In this document: one piece after another, positions 1 to 8,967 of the stretch
Position numbering within the stretch: the stretch's first letter is position 1
Layout of the letters: each line of letters starts with the position of its first letter
Origin: Chloroflexota bacterium
Lineage (GTDB): Bacteria; Chloroflexota; Anaerolineae; Anaerolineales; Villigracilaceae
Assembly (NCBI GenBank): GCA_024224815.1
Contig: JAAENC010000140.1
Span: forward strand, 1-48,752
Reading direction: 5' to 3'
DNA: 48,752 nt
Notes under the pieces: generated by a model
Seen by the model: only the letters and a program-made list of their open reading frames with translations
Databases searched by the model: none
What the model was told of the DNA's origin: nothing
Translations under genes and position numbers: made by a program

Positions 1-103
1 ACTGAATTGACGAGGCATTATGTATCTCCTATTAGTTTCGCATCTTCTAGGTCGATACATAATACTCGTCATACTCTATACAACGGTAGAACCGATTATG
101 GTT

Positions 104-130
104 CCACTACCATAGGTAGTGGTTTTATTT
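104..130 (+). terminator. Rho-independent terminator-like hairpin
   Basis: A perfect 8-bp stem (104-111 pairing with 115-122) with a 3-nt loop is followed on the plus strand by a T-rich run (123-130). It would end plus-strand transcription entering from the left edge, just before the convergent minus-strand gene that ends at 132. Bases 1-103 hold no gene that I can support. Confidence 0.6.
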
Positions 131-131
131 C

Positions 132-1283
132 TCAATAAAGCTTCTCCCCCCAATTTGCGATTATGGTTAAGAAAATCATTCCTTTCTGGCTTAGTTTGCT
201 TGCGTTCTGTTCTAAATAAACCTCTGTAAATATTGCCTCCATGTCATATTTTTCGAAAGTTGGTGCTACTAGTGGATCGGTTCCTTTGCCAAATGGTAGT
301 TGATCACTTGCGACAATCAGAGTTATATTTTGCTCTTTCCACGCATCGAAATCTTCTTGTATATTGAAAGGATTTTCTTTGTCCATTGGGTTGTACCCAG
401 CAAAAACAACTATCACAGGATACACATCTTCCGTTTCTCTATCCCAGAAGAAAACAGGCATTACGGCGTAGGGTAGTACTTCCCCATCATTATTAGTAGT
501 TTCTGTATAGCAAAATACTACACTATTATCAAACGGATTTTTTTCTTGAGTTCCAAATTGTGGAGCGTTGGTTATGTTGTAGCCTAGAGTGTTTCCTATG
601 AATCCAAAATCTACGTCAATAACTTTTTCTGGATCAAATTTTAAAGTTATAGCTATTGATTCAAGCCATCTAAGAAAGGTCCCATCTAGCATTTCTTCTT
701 CTGGAACTTGACATTGTTTGTAGTTGTTTATCTCAGGTACAAATGGGTAATCTTTAATCCACTCACCCTCTTCTACTCCATCTCTTTGAAAATATGCAAA
801 GAGAGGCTTTCCTTGAGCATCTGTGATTTTAGCTCCTATCAAGTTTTCAGGATTTTCATTGGGATTGCTAAATATGTAACCATCTGGCAAATTACCAGGT
901 AAATTCTTGGGGAGGCTTAGCCATTCTTTTTCGTCAAATATTAATATCTTGTCATCTTGAGCAATGAAGAGATGTCCGTTTTTAATTTCTAAATTAACTG
1001 GTGTTTTATCTTGCCCAAAGTAGGTGTTTCCACTTATATCTATGCTTATTTGGGGAATATCATTTTCATCTTTGTCTTGAAGATAGAAGATTTCGTGATT
1101 TTCGGTTGTCAATATATATTCTCCAGATAATTCTGATGGGAGAATAGCATCTAAATCTGGTGTTGGAGGAAGAGGTGTTTGGGTTGGTGGCGCGGGGGTT
1201 TCGGTTGGGGCTAGCGTTGGGGGTGGTGCGCAGGCGCTTAGGATTAGGGTGATTGTGATGATGATGAGGGTGGTGTTTTTCAT
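132..1283 (-). CDS. Uncharacterised Thr/Pro-rich lipoprotein
   Basis: A secreted lipoprotein of 383 residues with no family I recognise. The chosen ATG (1281-1283) begins a short hydrophobic signal peptide ending in a lipobox (L-S-A-C), with the lipidated Cys at residue 18. It is preceded by an AAGGA ribosome binding site about 9 bases upstream. The reading frame stays open further upstream, but that part only translates a palindromic repeat (1304-1385), so I excluded it. After the Cys comes a Thr/Pro-rich linker of roughly 25 residues, then a soluble domain rich in acidic and aromatic residues with two well-separated cysteines. Linkers like this are common in Anaerolineae envelope proteins and suggest a domain held off the membrane. 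Exported localisation is well supported; function is unknown. Confidence 0.75.
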   Translation of the reverse strand: MKNTTLIIITITLILSACAPPPTLAPTETPAPPTQTPLPPTPDLDAILPSELSGEYILTTENHEIFYLQDKDENDIPQISIDISGNTYFGQDKTPVNLEIKNGHLFIAQDDKILIFDEKEWLSLPKNLPGNLPDGYIFSNPNENPENLIGAKITDAQGKPLFAYFQRDGVEEGEWIKDYPFVPEINNYKQCQVPEEEMLDGTFLRWLESIAITLKFDPEKVIDVDFGFIGNTLGYNITNAPQFGTQEKNPFDNSVVFCYTETTNNDGEVLPYAVMPVFFWDRETEDVYPVIVVFAGYNPMDKENPFNIQEDFDAWKEQNITLIVASDQLPFGKGTDPLVAPTFEKYDMEAIFTEVYLEQNASKLSQKGMIFLTIIANWGEKLY

Positions 1284-1303
1284 GTTTTGTTTTCCTTGGT
1301 TAT

Positions 1304-1385
1304 GCCCCCATCCTAGCCTTCCCCCAAGGGCGGGGGAAGGGACAAGTTCTCCCCCGCTTGTCGGGGGAGTTAGATGGGGGGGAGG
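1304..1385. repeat. GC-rich palindromic element (CCCCCATCC...GGATGGGGG-type family)
   Basis: An imperfect inverted repeat of about 80 bp lies between plsY and the lipoprotein gene. Its left end reads CCCCCATCCTAGCCTTCCCC and its right end ends in TTAGATGGGGG. The same left-end sequence recurs at 13357 inside a coding region, and a related form occurs at 33136. This looks like a dispersed REP/MITE-like family. Confidence 0.6.
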
Positions 1386-1441
1386 GATTACCAAATTATT
1401 TTCTAACTCCCACAAGTGGATTTATAGGCTAAGCAAAGATT

Positions 1442-2056
1442 TCAATCTCGTTTCCTCTTCAAAACTGTACTAATTTTAAGCTCTTCTTTATTGATAATTC
1501 TTTCAATATTCCCACGATGCAGATAAAAGATGAGCAAGGTCATCAGAGCACCAATAAAAATCAAAAGAGTCGGGTATTTCAATATATAAGTCGCGATAGG
1601 CAAAGCGATAAAAGCCGTCAGAGAACCAACAACGATATAATCCGCGAGAAGGGCGGGGATAGCGACGAGTAGTATAAAAAGAATGCCCAGATTCCAGTTG
1701 ATGCCGAGCATCATGCCCATCAGTGCGGCGACTCCTTTCCCTCCGCGAAAATTCATATAAAAGGGAAAGAGATGGCCAAGTATTGCCATGATCCCTGCCA
1801 GATAAGCCAGGTTTGGGCTGTCGGGGTAAATCCACTTTATGACGAGAACAGCCAGCATCGCTTTGAGAACGTCTATAAAGGCAACTATGAAGCCATATTT
1901 CCATCCCATTATGGCGGTGATATTGGATGCGCCAGCATTACCGGAGCCATGTTCGCGGATATCCGTTTTTGCGACTAGCTTGCTGAGAAAATAGGCTGGT
2001 TGGATGGAGCCGAAGAGATATCCTGTAAGAAGGGCGATGATTGTTTGAGAGAGCAT
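1442..2056 (-). CDS. plsY: Glycerol-3-phosphate acyltransferase PlsY
   Basis: Integral membrane acyltransferase that moves the acyl group from acyl-phosphate to glycerol-3-phosphate, giving lysophosphatidic acid, the first committed step of phospholipid synthesis. The 204 residues match the usual PlsY length. All three hallmark motifs are visible: an early Gly-Ser in the first membrane segment (L-F-G-S), the H-G-S-G-N-A-G-A-S-N glycine-rich loop near residue 36, and G-H-L-F-P followed by F-R-G-G-K-G-V-A near residues 94-109. About five hydrophobic segments are predicted. The ATG at 2054-2056 has a TAGGAG ribosome binding site. The gene points away from the glycan region and is probably transcribed alone or with the lipoprotein gene downstream. 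Confidence 0.95.
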   Translation of the reverse strand: MLSQTIIALLTGYLFGSIQPAYFLSKLVAKTDIREHGSGNAGASNITAIMGWKYGFIVAFIDVLKAMLAVLVIKWIYPDSPNLAYLAGIMAILGHLFPFYMNFRGGKGVAALMGMMLGINWNLGILFILLVAIPALLADYIVVGSLTAFIALPIATYILKYPTLLIFIGALMTLLIFYLHRGNIERIINKEELKISTVLKRKRD

Positions 2057-2173
2057 TTATTTTCTCCTACGCAAAATAAAAAAAGCAAAAGTACGCTTTT
2101 TGAACTGCTGATTTTTTGAAACCTATTGCAATATTGGCAATTGTATCAGCGTTCAGGAAGAGGGTATCTTTGT

Positions 2174-2179
2174 TATAAT
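2174..2179 (+). promoter_or_regulatory. Candidate -10 element upstream of the glycan region
   Basis: A perfect TATAAT lies about 105 bp before the first gene of the plus-strand glycan region. No convincing -35 is visible at 16-18 bp spacing, so this is only a candidate. The resulting leader would include the palindrome at 2205-2273. Confidence 0.35.
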
Positions 2180-2204
2180 GACGGCGTTGTTTAGATAAAG
2201 CATT

Positions 2205-2273
2205 AACCGCCAAGGCGCAGAGAGCGCAAAGAAAAAACTTTGAAAACTTGGCGTTCTCCGCGTCTTGGCGGTT
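2205..2273. repeat. Palindromic repeat (ACCGCCAAG...CTTGGCGGT type)
   Basis: An imperfect inverted repeat with 27-bp arms, 23 of 27 positions matching between the left arm (2205-2231) and the reverse complement of the right arm (2247-2273). It ends 9 bases before the ATG at 2283 and so sits in the leader of that gene. A similarly built element occurs at 35995-36073. Confidence 0.75.
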
Positions 2274-2282
2274 CAAAAAACT

Positions 2283-3728
2283 ATGACAAAAAAACGAATT
2301 TTCATCATCGCCGATCACGGCATGGCACTCATCTACTTCCTGCAAAGCGACGTTGTTCAAACGCTGCTCGACTCGGGCGTCGAAATCGTCCTCTTCACTG
2401 ACGATGAGACCAAAGACACTATCGCCGAGCGCTTCGGGCAGGAGGGGCTTATCTTCGAGGGTTTACGCCTGAAAGAAGCCAACGCCTACGCTAAAAAAGT
2501 TCGTCCCCGCCTGCAAGCTCTGCTCATCTATCTGCGGCGTGTCGGCGGCTCGTGGCGCATCAACAACGAAGCCGAAGACAGCCATATCTGGGAAGTACTC
2601 AAAGAAAACACCTGGAAATTCCGCCTCGGCATCTGGCTCCCCTCCGCTATCGCCATTCTCCTCCTGCGCTCCTTCAAATGGGCGCGCAAACTCCTCGTGC
2701 GGATGCAGATGAACTTCACCGCCGATATTTACGGCGACCTTTTCGAGAAATACAAACCGGATCTCGTCATCGCATCCACCGCCGGTTGGCGTGTTGACCG
2801 TTATATGCTCCGCGAGGCGGTGAAATACAAAGTTCCGTCAATGGCGGCAATAATCGGATGGGATAATCCGAGCAGCTACGCCATTCCCGGCGCATTCATG
2901 GATTGGGCAACTTGCTGGTCTCAAGAGCAAAAGGACGAACTCGTCCGTGGCTCCGACTGGCTTGCCGACCGAGTACATATCGGCGGTATCCCATCTTATG
3001 ATGGCTATTTTCGTAAAACGTGGTTAATGTCGAAAGATGAGTATTTCAAACTCCACGATCTTGACCCCAATCGTAAACTCATCTCCTATGCCTGCTCCTT
3101 CGTCCACTTTGCACCCAATTATCCGAATGTCGAAGCATTAGCTAAAATGGTCGATTCGGGGCAATTAGATGAAGACGCCCAACTACTTATTCGGCTGCAC
3201 CCAAGCCACTTTCAGGATCGTCCCGCGATTTTCGCTGAAGAGCGGAAATTGATTCATTCCCTAGAAGAAAAATATGATAATGTCCACGTTGTCCGTCCCG
3301 TCGCATTGGGTGGCTCATTGGGCTATTACGGCGGCGAAGATATGGACGAGAAAACATCCATGATGGCCTACTCGGACGTTTTCGTGACCGTCTACTCGAC
3401 AATGGTCGTCGAAGCGGCTGTACACGACCGCCCGATTGTTGCGGCGGTGATCGACGTGCCCGGCGGCTGGGATAAGCCCGGAAAATACTCGCTGGCGCTG
3501 CAAAAGATCGGCGGCTGGCCCACGCACCTGCGCTTTAGAGAAGCGAATGCGGGGCGGGTGGCAAAGAACGCTGTTGAGTTGCAGGATATCGTCAACGCCT
3601 ACCTGAACGACGCCACGCTTGACGGCACCGAACGCAAAACCTTCATTGAGCAGGAGATTACCTATACCGATGCGAACTCGGGCAAAAGAACGGCTGAGTT
3701 TATATTGAAGGTGTTGAAAGAAGAATAG
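2283..3728 (+). CDS. Putative GT-B-fold polysaccharide biosynthesis protein
   Basis: Probable cytoplasmic enzyme of surface polysaccharide synthesis, 481 residues. The N-terminus (K-R-I-F-I-I-A-D-H-G) looks like the first strand of a Rossmann-like domain. The C-terminal half carries R-L-H-P-S-H and, later, V-Y-S-T-M-V-V-E-A-A followed by a P-I-V strand. These resemble motifs of the CDP-glycerol glycerophosphotransferase and capsule glycosyltransferase group, where the HP and ST..E residues contact the nucleotide donor. A hydrophobic stretch near residues 115-135 may associate with the membrane. I chose the ATG at 2283 over an upstream TTG because the extra codons lie in the palindromic repeat; no clear ribosome binding site is seen for either. 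The protein at 20161 has a similar motif arrangement. Donor and acceptor are unknown. Confidence 0.65.
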   Translation: MTKKRIFIIADHGMALIYFLQSDVVQTLLDSGVEIVLFTDDETKDTIAERFGQEGLIFEGLRLKEANAYAKKVRPRLQALLIYLRRVGGSWRINNEAEDSHIWEVLKENTWKFRLGIWLPSAIAILLLRSFKWARKLLVRMQMNFTADIYGDLFEKYKPDLVIASTAGWRVDRYMLREAVKYKVPSMAAIIGWDNPSSYAIPGAFMDWATCWSQEQKDELVRGSDWLADRVHIGGIPSYDGYFRKTWLMSKDEYFKLHDLDPNRKLISYACSFVHFAPNYPNVEALAKMVDSGQLDEDAQLLIRLHPSHFQDRPAIFAEERKLIHSLEEKYDNVHVVRPVALGGSLGYYGGEDMDEKTSMMAYSDVFVTVYSTMVVEAAVHDRPIVAAVIDVPGGWDKPGKYSLALQKIGGWPTHLRFREANAGRVAKNAVELQDIVNAYLNDATLDGTERKTFIEQEITYTDANSGKRTAEFILKVLKEE

Positions 3729-3752
3729 AACAAAGTATAGGAGATTGTTTCG

Positions 3753-4319
3753 ATGAGTTTTCTGAAAAAAATATTTGGTTTATCACAACGAATTACTGTG
3801 CGTAATCCGTTAGTAATTCAATCTCCTCGGCTAGGTTTTTTGAATTTTATGGGGGAATCAGCTGAAACGATAATAAATGAAGATAAGGCAGTACTTACTC
3901 CTTTATTTTCTTCTGTTGAGCAGCATGATGAAAATCCTCCTGTTTGCGATGTGTTACTAATTTATGGTCGCGTACAAGATGATGGTTATTTTTCCAATAA
4001 CACTAAGAGCCTACGTGAAATCATCCAAATGTCAGATGCGGCAATTGTCGTTGTAGCCTCGGAGAATGATGGTCAAAACTACATTACTGCGAGCGAACAA
4101 ACTGGTTTTGGGCGAGCAAACCTAATTATGACTCTTCAACGTAAGGAAGCAGTTTTTTCTAAATTCTTTTTACAATTATTTGAAATGATGTATACAGGAA
4201 AGTCGATGTTAGTTGGTTGGGTTGAACTTGCTCCCCAAGGCCCTAATGCGACACATGACAATTGTCCAGAAACAATTTTTGCTGCAGAAATCAGCCATAT
4301 TGTTTTTGAACATGCCTAG
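3753..4319 (+). CDS. Hypothetical protein, AT-rich
   Basis: A soluble protein of 188 residues with no recognisable family. The ATG has a TAGGAG ribosome binding site, and the gene follows the upstream stop by 24 bases and precedes the sulfotransferase by 18, so it probably shares their transcript. A pattern of hydrophobic strands (V-L-L-I-Y-G-R near 69, A-A-I-V-V-V-A-S near 98, S-M-L-V-G-W-V near 150) suggests an alpha/beta fold. Its A+T content is visibly higher than that of its neighbours, which could mean later acquisition. Confidence 0.6.
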   Translation: MSFLKKIFGLSQRITVRNPLVIQSPRLGFLNFMGESAETIINEDKAVLTPLFSSVEQHDENPPVCDVLLIYGRVQDDGYFSNNTKSLREIIQMSDAAIVVVASENDGQNYITASEQTGFGRANLIMTLQRKEAVFSKFFLQLFEMMYTGKSMLVGWVELAPQGPNATHDNCPETIFAAEISHIVFEHA

Positions 4320-4337
4320 AAAATCTTTCGGAGCAAC

Positions 4338-5366
4338 ATGGAAATTTTAAAACGAATCAAATCCGCCGCCCGCATTTTGCTACGAGGTGAAGAAAATAAG
4401 ACAGGCGCACGCACTGAAATCCCGCCGTTGAGCGCCGAGCAAGTCGCCGAAATGAAGCAATTCTTCCCGATGGAGAAATTCTTCATCTACGGGCATGCCC
4501 GCTCAGGGACGACGCTGCTAGCGCGTCTCATCCGCTTGCATCCCGAAGTGCATTGTAATTGGCAGGCGCATTTTTTCACCCGCAAGCCCTTGCTCAAATC
4601 GCTGGTCAACAGCGCTGAGATGGAAGAATGGCTCACACGCCGCTCCAATCGCTGGAATGACGGAGAAGATTTGTCTCCACTGGTGATGCGCGCCGCTGCT
4701 GATTACATCATGGAAAGCGATGCCAAACGTGCAGGCGCTGAGAAGCACATCGTCGGCGATAAAAGCCCCAACAGCCTGAACGATGGCGAATCAGTTCGAC
4801 TATTGCACGCCGTTTATCCTGATGCTTACTTAATTAACATCGTCCGTGATGGGCGGGATGTGCTCATCTCACAGCGATTCCGCAATTTTGTCGAAGAGTC
4901 GAAATTCCTGACTAAAGAAGACAAGAAAATTGTAGATGCCCTGCGTGTAGACCAAACACCTTTTACTACGGGCGAACGCTCCATCTTCACAGAAAAGTGG
5001 CTGCGTGCTAATGCCGAGGGCTGGGTTAGAAACTTGGCCGAAACTGAGAGCGAAGGGCGTCGCTTGCTGGGCGAACGCTATTACGAATTCCGCTACGAAG
5101 ATTTGCTCGCTACGCCCTTCGCTGAGATGAAAAAGGTATGGGCCTTGTTTGGTATCAATGTCGATGACGCTCTTGATGAAGCCATCCAAGCAGAAATGTC
5201 TTCCAATCCAGATAAAACTTGGCAGAAAGAACGCAATGAAAGCATCGCCGATTTTCTCCCCAAAGGCAAAGCGGGCAATTGGCAGAATATTTTCACATCC
5301 CGTGATCGAGAGATTTTCAACGAAGTCGCTGGTGAGATGTTGGAAAAATGGAAATATGAGAACTAA
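4338..5366 (+). CDS. PAPS-dependent sulfotransferase family protein
   Basis: Predicted cytosolic sulfotransferase, 342 residues, that would move a sulfuryl group from PAPS to an acceptor, probably a glycan or lipid-linked sugar. The 5'-phosphosulfate-binding loop is clear (G-H-A-R-S-G-T-T, residues 52-59), directly after a hydrophobic strand. The 3'-phosphate-binding motif R-D-G-R-D-V is at residues 170-175. Length and C-terminal helices fit the Sulfotransfer_3-type group. The start has a GGAG ribosome binding site four bases before ATG. A PAPS-generating enzyme is encoded about 5.7 kb downstream and a second, different sulfotransferase at 17718. The acceptor cannot be read from sequence. Confidence 0.85.
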   Translation: MEILKRIKSAARILLRGEENKTGARTEIPPLSAEQVAEMKQFFPMEKFFIYGHARSGTTLLARLIRLHPEVHCNWQAHFFTRKPLLKSLVNSAEMEEWLTRRSNRWNDGEDLSPLVMRAAADYIMESDAKRAGAEKHIVGDKSPNSLNDGESVRLLHAVYPDAYLINIVRDGRDVLISQRFRNFVEESKFLTKEDKKIVDALRVDQTPFTTGERSIFTEKWLRANAEGWVRNLAETESEGRRLLGERYYEFRYEDLLATPFAEMKKVWALFGINVDDALDEAIQAEMSSNPDKTWQKERNESIADFLPKGKAGNWQNIFTSRDREIFNEVAGEMLEKWKYEN

Positions 5367-5378
5367 CGAGATAAGTTG

Positions 5379-5903
5379 ATGGATGCTTCTGAGCACACTC
5401 ACAGACTATCCTTTTCTTGGATGCTAAGTAGTTTTTTTATCGGAGGATTTATGTTGTTGCTAACAATAAGCTTGCTATTTATAGCACCACGCTTTGAAGG
5501 TAATCAGAGCATGGGAGCCTATCTTGGCATGGCAGTTCTCTTTTTATTTATGCTCCTAAATGGTTTATATATATTCTTTCAAACGTTTGTAACCAGAATA
5601 GTTGTCAAAGCTTCTGGGATTGAATACCATACGCCAATATTTATTTTAGGAGCTGAATGGAAAGATATAGTTATCAAAGGATACGTCAACTATAGTCTTA
5701 TAAGAAAAAGCATGCGTGTAATTCCTCAAGGTGGGAAGCTTTTTCTTCGGAAATGGGCCAAGCCTTTTCAGAAAATACTCGGCAAAATAATTAGCCTAAA
5801 ATCTGAAGATGTAGAAATTATGGCATCCCAATTTAAAGATGCAGAAGGACATTCTTTGGAGACAGATTTTTTGGCAAACATTTCACAAAACGTAGAAATA
5901 TGA
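5379..5903 (+). CDS. Small two-helix membrane protein, unknown function
   Basis: A membrane protein of 174 residues starting at the ATG at 5379; an in-frame TTG lies three bases earlier. Two hydrophobic segments (about residues 13-37 and 48-70) are followed by a basic, probably cytoplasmic domain with the strand-like run R-I-V-V-K-A-S-G-I-E-Y. That layout resembles bacterial PH-domain membrane proteins, but this is a weak resemblance. The gene starts 12 bases after the sulfotransferase stop. It is AT-rich compared with its neighbours. Confidence 0.55.
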   Translation: MDASEHTHRLSFSWMLSSFFIGGFMLLLTISLLFIAPRFEGNQSMGAYLGMAVLFLFMLLNGLYIFFQTFVTRIVVKASGIEYHTPIFILGAEWKDIVIKGYVNYSLIRKSMRVIPQGGKLFLRKWAKPFQKILGKIISLKSEDVEIMASQFKDAEGHSLETDFLANISQNVEI

Positions 5904-6252
5904 TTGGATTCTTTTGGGGAGAAAAGTAAATAAAATTTCCAATTGCTAGGCTGCTATCTATTGCCCAATTGGAAATTCAGATTTAGGGTATGTGGGGAGG
6001 ATATGGACGCATAAAGTTCAAACACAAAAGCTACAAACAGGTACAAAGAAGAATAATTTTAGATAAAGCCACTTATTTAATGAGTGGCTTTAAATGATTC
6101 TAGAGAAGTGTGTAGGGTGGTTCTGCGGAAGGGGGTGTGTTTAGGGAAGCTTAACTATAATTTATGGGTAGAAAGAAAGAAGGAAATTAATGCAATCTAT
6201 GTGGGGACGCCTAAGGTCAATCGTATAAACGATCTAATATGAGGGACACACA
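5904..6252. other. 349-bp gene-free stretch with two hairpins
   Basis: No coding region is supported here. It holds a perfect 12-bp inverted repeat (5934-5945 with 5966-5977) and a second hairpin with a 10-bp stem (6064-6073 with 6083-6092). The second could be a weak terminator for the upstream genes, though the following T-run is poor. No convincing promoter consensus was seen before the gene at 6253, which has a GAGGGA ribosome binding site. Confidence 0.5.
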
Positions 6253-7968
6253 ATGTATGTTCTATCCAGTAAAATTTCTTTTAAAGAAAAGAATATCGTT
6301 CCGTTTTCTTTAGGGTTGAATGCAATAATTGGGGTGATTTTATTTGTTATTTTCATTTTGCCACGCTCTGAAGCAAGCAACCAACTTATTTTCGGTCTAT
6401 CAGCACCACGAGCATTGATAGCCCTCCTTTTCTTGAGCTTTTTACTCGTGAATATTGGGGCAATGATCGTTTTGATGTTTGAGTTTGGGGCTTGGCAAGA
6501 AAAACTGAAAAAGAAGGTCGCGAGGTTTTTCTCAAAACATAACCTTGGCATTATTATTATCTTATATGCTAGCTTGATGATAACAGGCGCTTTTCTATTG
6601 CTCTCTGTCCCGCCGATTATTCGCCCCTTGTCTTTTCTTGAGCCTTTTAGCGCACGTCTAAGTAGCATCATCGGATGGCTCTTTTTTTCTAGCGCTCTTT
6701 TTATTATTCTTTTGCGAAGCATTACGCCAGAAGAAGAACATAAATCTCAAGTGATCGGGCGTTTGGATCAGACTCTGATTCTCTTCGGGATATTTATCAC
6801 CACCTTCTTCCTCTATTCCCATTTTGCGGCTCTTATCGGCTGGGTTGGTAAAACAAAATACTCCTTTTTCGATTTGCTCGCTGGGCAATTCATACAGGGA
6901 AAACTTTATTTAGAAAACCCTCCCTATACACATGACCTGACACTATACAAAGGAAAGTGGTATGTACCTATGCCGCCCCTCCCTGCGATTTTATTAATGC
7001 CCCTTGCGTATTTAATTGGTGCTACAAATATAAGCACAAGTTATCTATCTATGATTGCCAGTGCGCTCAATGGTGTTTTTATGTTTTTGATCTTGAAAGA
7101 ATTTAACGCCCGAAAATGGATCAACCTCTCTAAGGGGGCTACTTTCATTCTTGTTATCTTATTTCTTTTTGGCACCCCTCACCTTTATCTCGGCATCAGT
7201 GGACGTGGTTGGTATTTTAGCCAAATCCTGACTCTTCTATTTCTGGCTCTTGCAGCTTACGCCGCGCTCCGTAAAAAATCTGCCTGGCTCGTCGGTGCGC
7301 TCATTGCTCTTGCTATCATCGCCCGCCCAACAGGATTAATGGCCTCCCCCTTTTATTTTGCGATTGCCATGCAAATCAAAAAAGAAGAAGGAAAAGATGT
7401 GAATTTTAAAGTGGTACTCCAGTGGATAGCGAAGACTCTGCCGCCTATTGGCTTAGCTATAATTGGATTACTAATTTATAATTACCTGCGCTTTGAAAAC
7501 TTTCTTGACTTTGGTTATGTTACTGTTAATGCAGGCCCGGTTGTTGTTCATAATGTTCAAACCTGGGGCACATTCTCGGCACATTTCACCCCCATTAACC
7601 TACAGGTGATGCTTTTCAAATTACCATTCTGGAATCCGGACGGACGCTGGCTTATCGAACCATCTGCAACAGGTATGAGTGTCTTCTTGACCACGCCCGC
7701 TCTCATCTATCTCTTTCGCCGATATTCAAAAGACTGGTGGATCATCGGTTCCTGGGCAGCGGTCTTTCTCACAGTCGGATTACTAAGCCTTTACCATAAC
7801 ACCGGCGCGCACCAATTTGGTTATAGGTATATACTAGATTTTCTTACCCCGCTCATGGCTTTGCTCGCGCTAGGCTTCAAAAAGAAAACACCTTGGCATT
7901 TTCAACTACTTGTTATCGCCAGTATCGCCATTAATCTCTATGGCACACACTGGTTTATGAATGGATAA
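6253..7968 (+). CDS. Multi-membrane GT-C-like glycosyltransferase
   Basis: A protein of 571 residues with about 12 hydrophobic segments, consistent with an integral membrane glycosyltransferase of the GT-C type, which uses a polyprenyl-phosphate sugar. A large loop after the hydrophobic segment near 175-200 contains G-K-W-Y-V-P-M-P-P-L-P, resembling the H/M-P-P-L loop that precedes a transmembrane helix in PMT- and ArnT-like enzymes. No family-defining DD/DE pair in the first loop is obvious, so the subfamily is open. The ATG has a GAGGGA ribosome binding site. The next gene starts 3 bases after its stop, so the two are co-transcribed. Confidence 0.65.
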   Translation: MYVLSSKISFKEKNIVPFSLGLNAIIGVILFVIFILPRSEASNQLIFGLSAPRALIALLFLSFLLVNIGAMIVLMFEFGAWQEKLKKKVARFFSKHNLGIIIILYASLMITGAFLLLSVPPIIRPLSFLEPFSARLSSIIGWLFFSSALFIILLRSITPEEEHKSQVIGRLDQTLILFGIFITTFFLYSHFAALIGWVGKTKYSFFDLLAGQFIQGKLYLENPPYTHDLTLYKGKWYVPMPPLPAILLMPLAYLIGATNISTSYLSMIASALNGVFMFLILKEFNARKWINLSKGATFILVILFLFGTPHLYLGISGRGWYFSQILTLLFLALAAYAALRKKSAWLVGALIALAIIARPTGLMASPFYFAIAMQIKKEEGKDVNFKVVLQWIAKTLPPIGLAIIGLLIYNYLRFENFLDFGYVTVNAGPVVVHNVQTWGTFSAHFTPINLQVMLFKLPFWNPDGRWLIEPSATGMSVFLTTPALIYLFRRYSKDWWIIGSWAAVFLTVGLLSLYHNTGAHQFGYRYILDFLTPLMALLALGFKKKTPWHFQLLVIASIAINLYGTHWFMNG

Positions 7969-7971
7969 AAA

Positions 7972-8964
7972 ATGAAATTTCTAATTGCTGGGCTAGGTTC
8001 TATAGGTCGTCGTCACCTAAATATGTTGCGTGAATTGGGGCAAGATGACATCGTTTTCTATCGCACACATCAATCCACGTTGGATGATGAAGAGTTGGCA
8101 GGAATCCCCGTCTACACCAATTTACGGGACGCTCTTGCCCTGAAACCTGATGCCATTATAGTAGCAAATCCCACATCCCTACACATGGATATTGCAACCC
8201 CCGCTGCCGAGGTTGGATGTCACGTCCTGCTTGAAAAACCTATCTCAGACGATCTCTCGCGTGTGGATGAGTTACGCCAAGTTGCTAAGAAAAGCGGCTC
8301 GCGCATCTTAGTTGGTTTTCAGTTCCGCTATCATCCCACACTGAATAAAGCACGAGAACTCATTCAAGAAGGGGCGCTGGGACAAGTTTTAAGCGCTCAT
8401 TCTCATTGGGGCGAATATTTGCCAAATTGGCATCCTTGGGAGGATTATAGTCAGGGGTATGCCGCGCGCGCCGATTTGGGCGGTGGTGTAATTGGCACAT
8501 TAACGCATCCGGTCGATTATATGCGCTATATTTTGGGCGAAGTTGATGAAATGGTATCCCTTCAGGGGCATGTTTCGCCGCTGGCGCTTTCGGGTGTAGA
8601 AGATGTCGGGGAAATGGCACTCAAGTTCAAATCAGGGGCGATCGGCGCAGTCCATGTCAATTATTTCCAGCGCCCACCAGATCATCGCCTTGAAATTGTG
8701 GGGACGAAAGGCACTCTCTGCTGGAATAATGCGGATGGAATTCTGCATCATTACGATATGCCCGACGAATTCGGGACGTGGAGTGCAAATCCGTCTGATC
8801 CCGTTCATACAGAATATCCTTTGCCAGATGGTTTTGAGCGCAACTATCTTTTTGTGGAGCAAATGGCGCACTTTTTAGAGGTGGTCAAAGGCAATGCCGA
8901 GCCGCGCTGTTCGCTGGAAGATGGCGTGCGCGCAGTGGAGTTGGTTTTGGCGGCAAAGAGCTAG
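7972..8964 (+). CDS. Gfo/Idh/MocA family sugar oxidoreductase
   Basis: Cytosolic NAD(P)-dependent dehydrogenase, 330 residues, a standard length. The N-terminal Rossmann motif G-L-G-S-I-G-R-R-H starts at residue 7, and the family E-K-P motif with the catalytic-site Lys is at residues 88-90 (L-L-E-K-P-I). The C-terminal half has the alternating beta-sheet pattern of the family's substrate domain, with G-G-G-V-I-G-T-L-T-H-P near residue 175. Family members oxidise or rearrange sugars and nucleotide sugars. The gene is sandwiched between two membrane glycosyltransferase genes with 3-base gaps on both sides. Together with the SDR and nonulosonate genes further on, it may serve acidic-sugar synthesis, as PtmF-like proteins do in legionaminate clusters; that last step is inference. 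Confidence 0.88.
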   Translation: MKFLIAGLGSIGRRHLNMLRELGQDDIVFYRTHQSTLDDEELAGIPVYTNLRDALALKPDAIIVANPTSLHMDIATPAAEVGCHVLLEKPISDDLSRVDELRQVAKKSGSRILVGFQFRYHPTLNKARELIQEGALGQVLSAHSHWGEYLPNWHPWEDYSQGYAARADLGGGVIGTLTHPVDYMRYILGEVDEMVSLQGHVSPLALSGVEDVGEMALKFKSGAIGAVHVNYFQRPPDHRLEIVGTKGTLCWNNADGILHHYDMPDEFGTWSANPSDPVHTEYPLPDGFERNYLFVEQMAHFLEVVKGNAEPRCSLEDGVRAVELVLAAKS

Positions 8965-8967
8965 AAA

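Noticed and set aside
1-103. Possible end of a gene entering from the left
   Set aside because: No convincing open frame with a known pattern, and a hairpin terminator follows at 104-130; the origin of this stretch cannot be told.
1284-1415. N-terminal extension of the lipoprotein at 132-1283
   Set aside because: The added residues translate the palindromic element at 1304-1385, whereas the internal ATG begins a normal lipoprotein signal peptide with a ribosome binding site.
2067-2360. Minus-strand open frame over the repeat between plsY and the first glycan gene
   Set aside because: Its composition comes from the palindrome at 2205-2273, and it overlaps the start of the gene at 2283.
4869-5402. 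Minus-strand open frame of 177 codons
   Set aside because: Antisense to the sulfotransferase gene, whose two PAPS motifs are clear.
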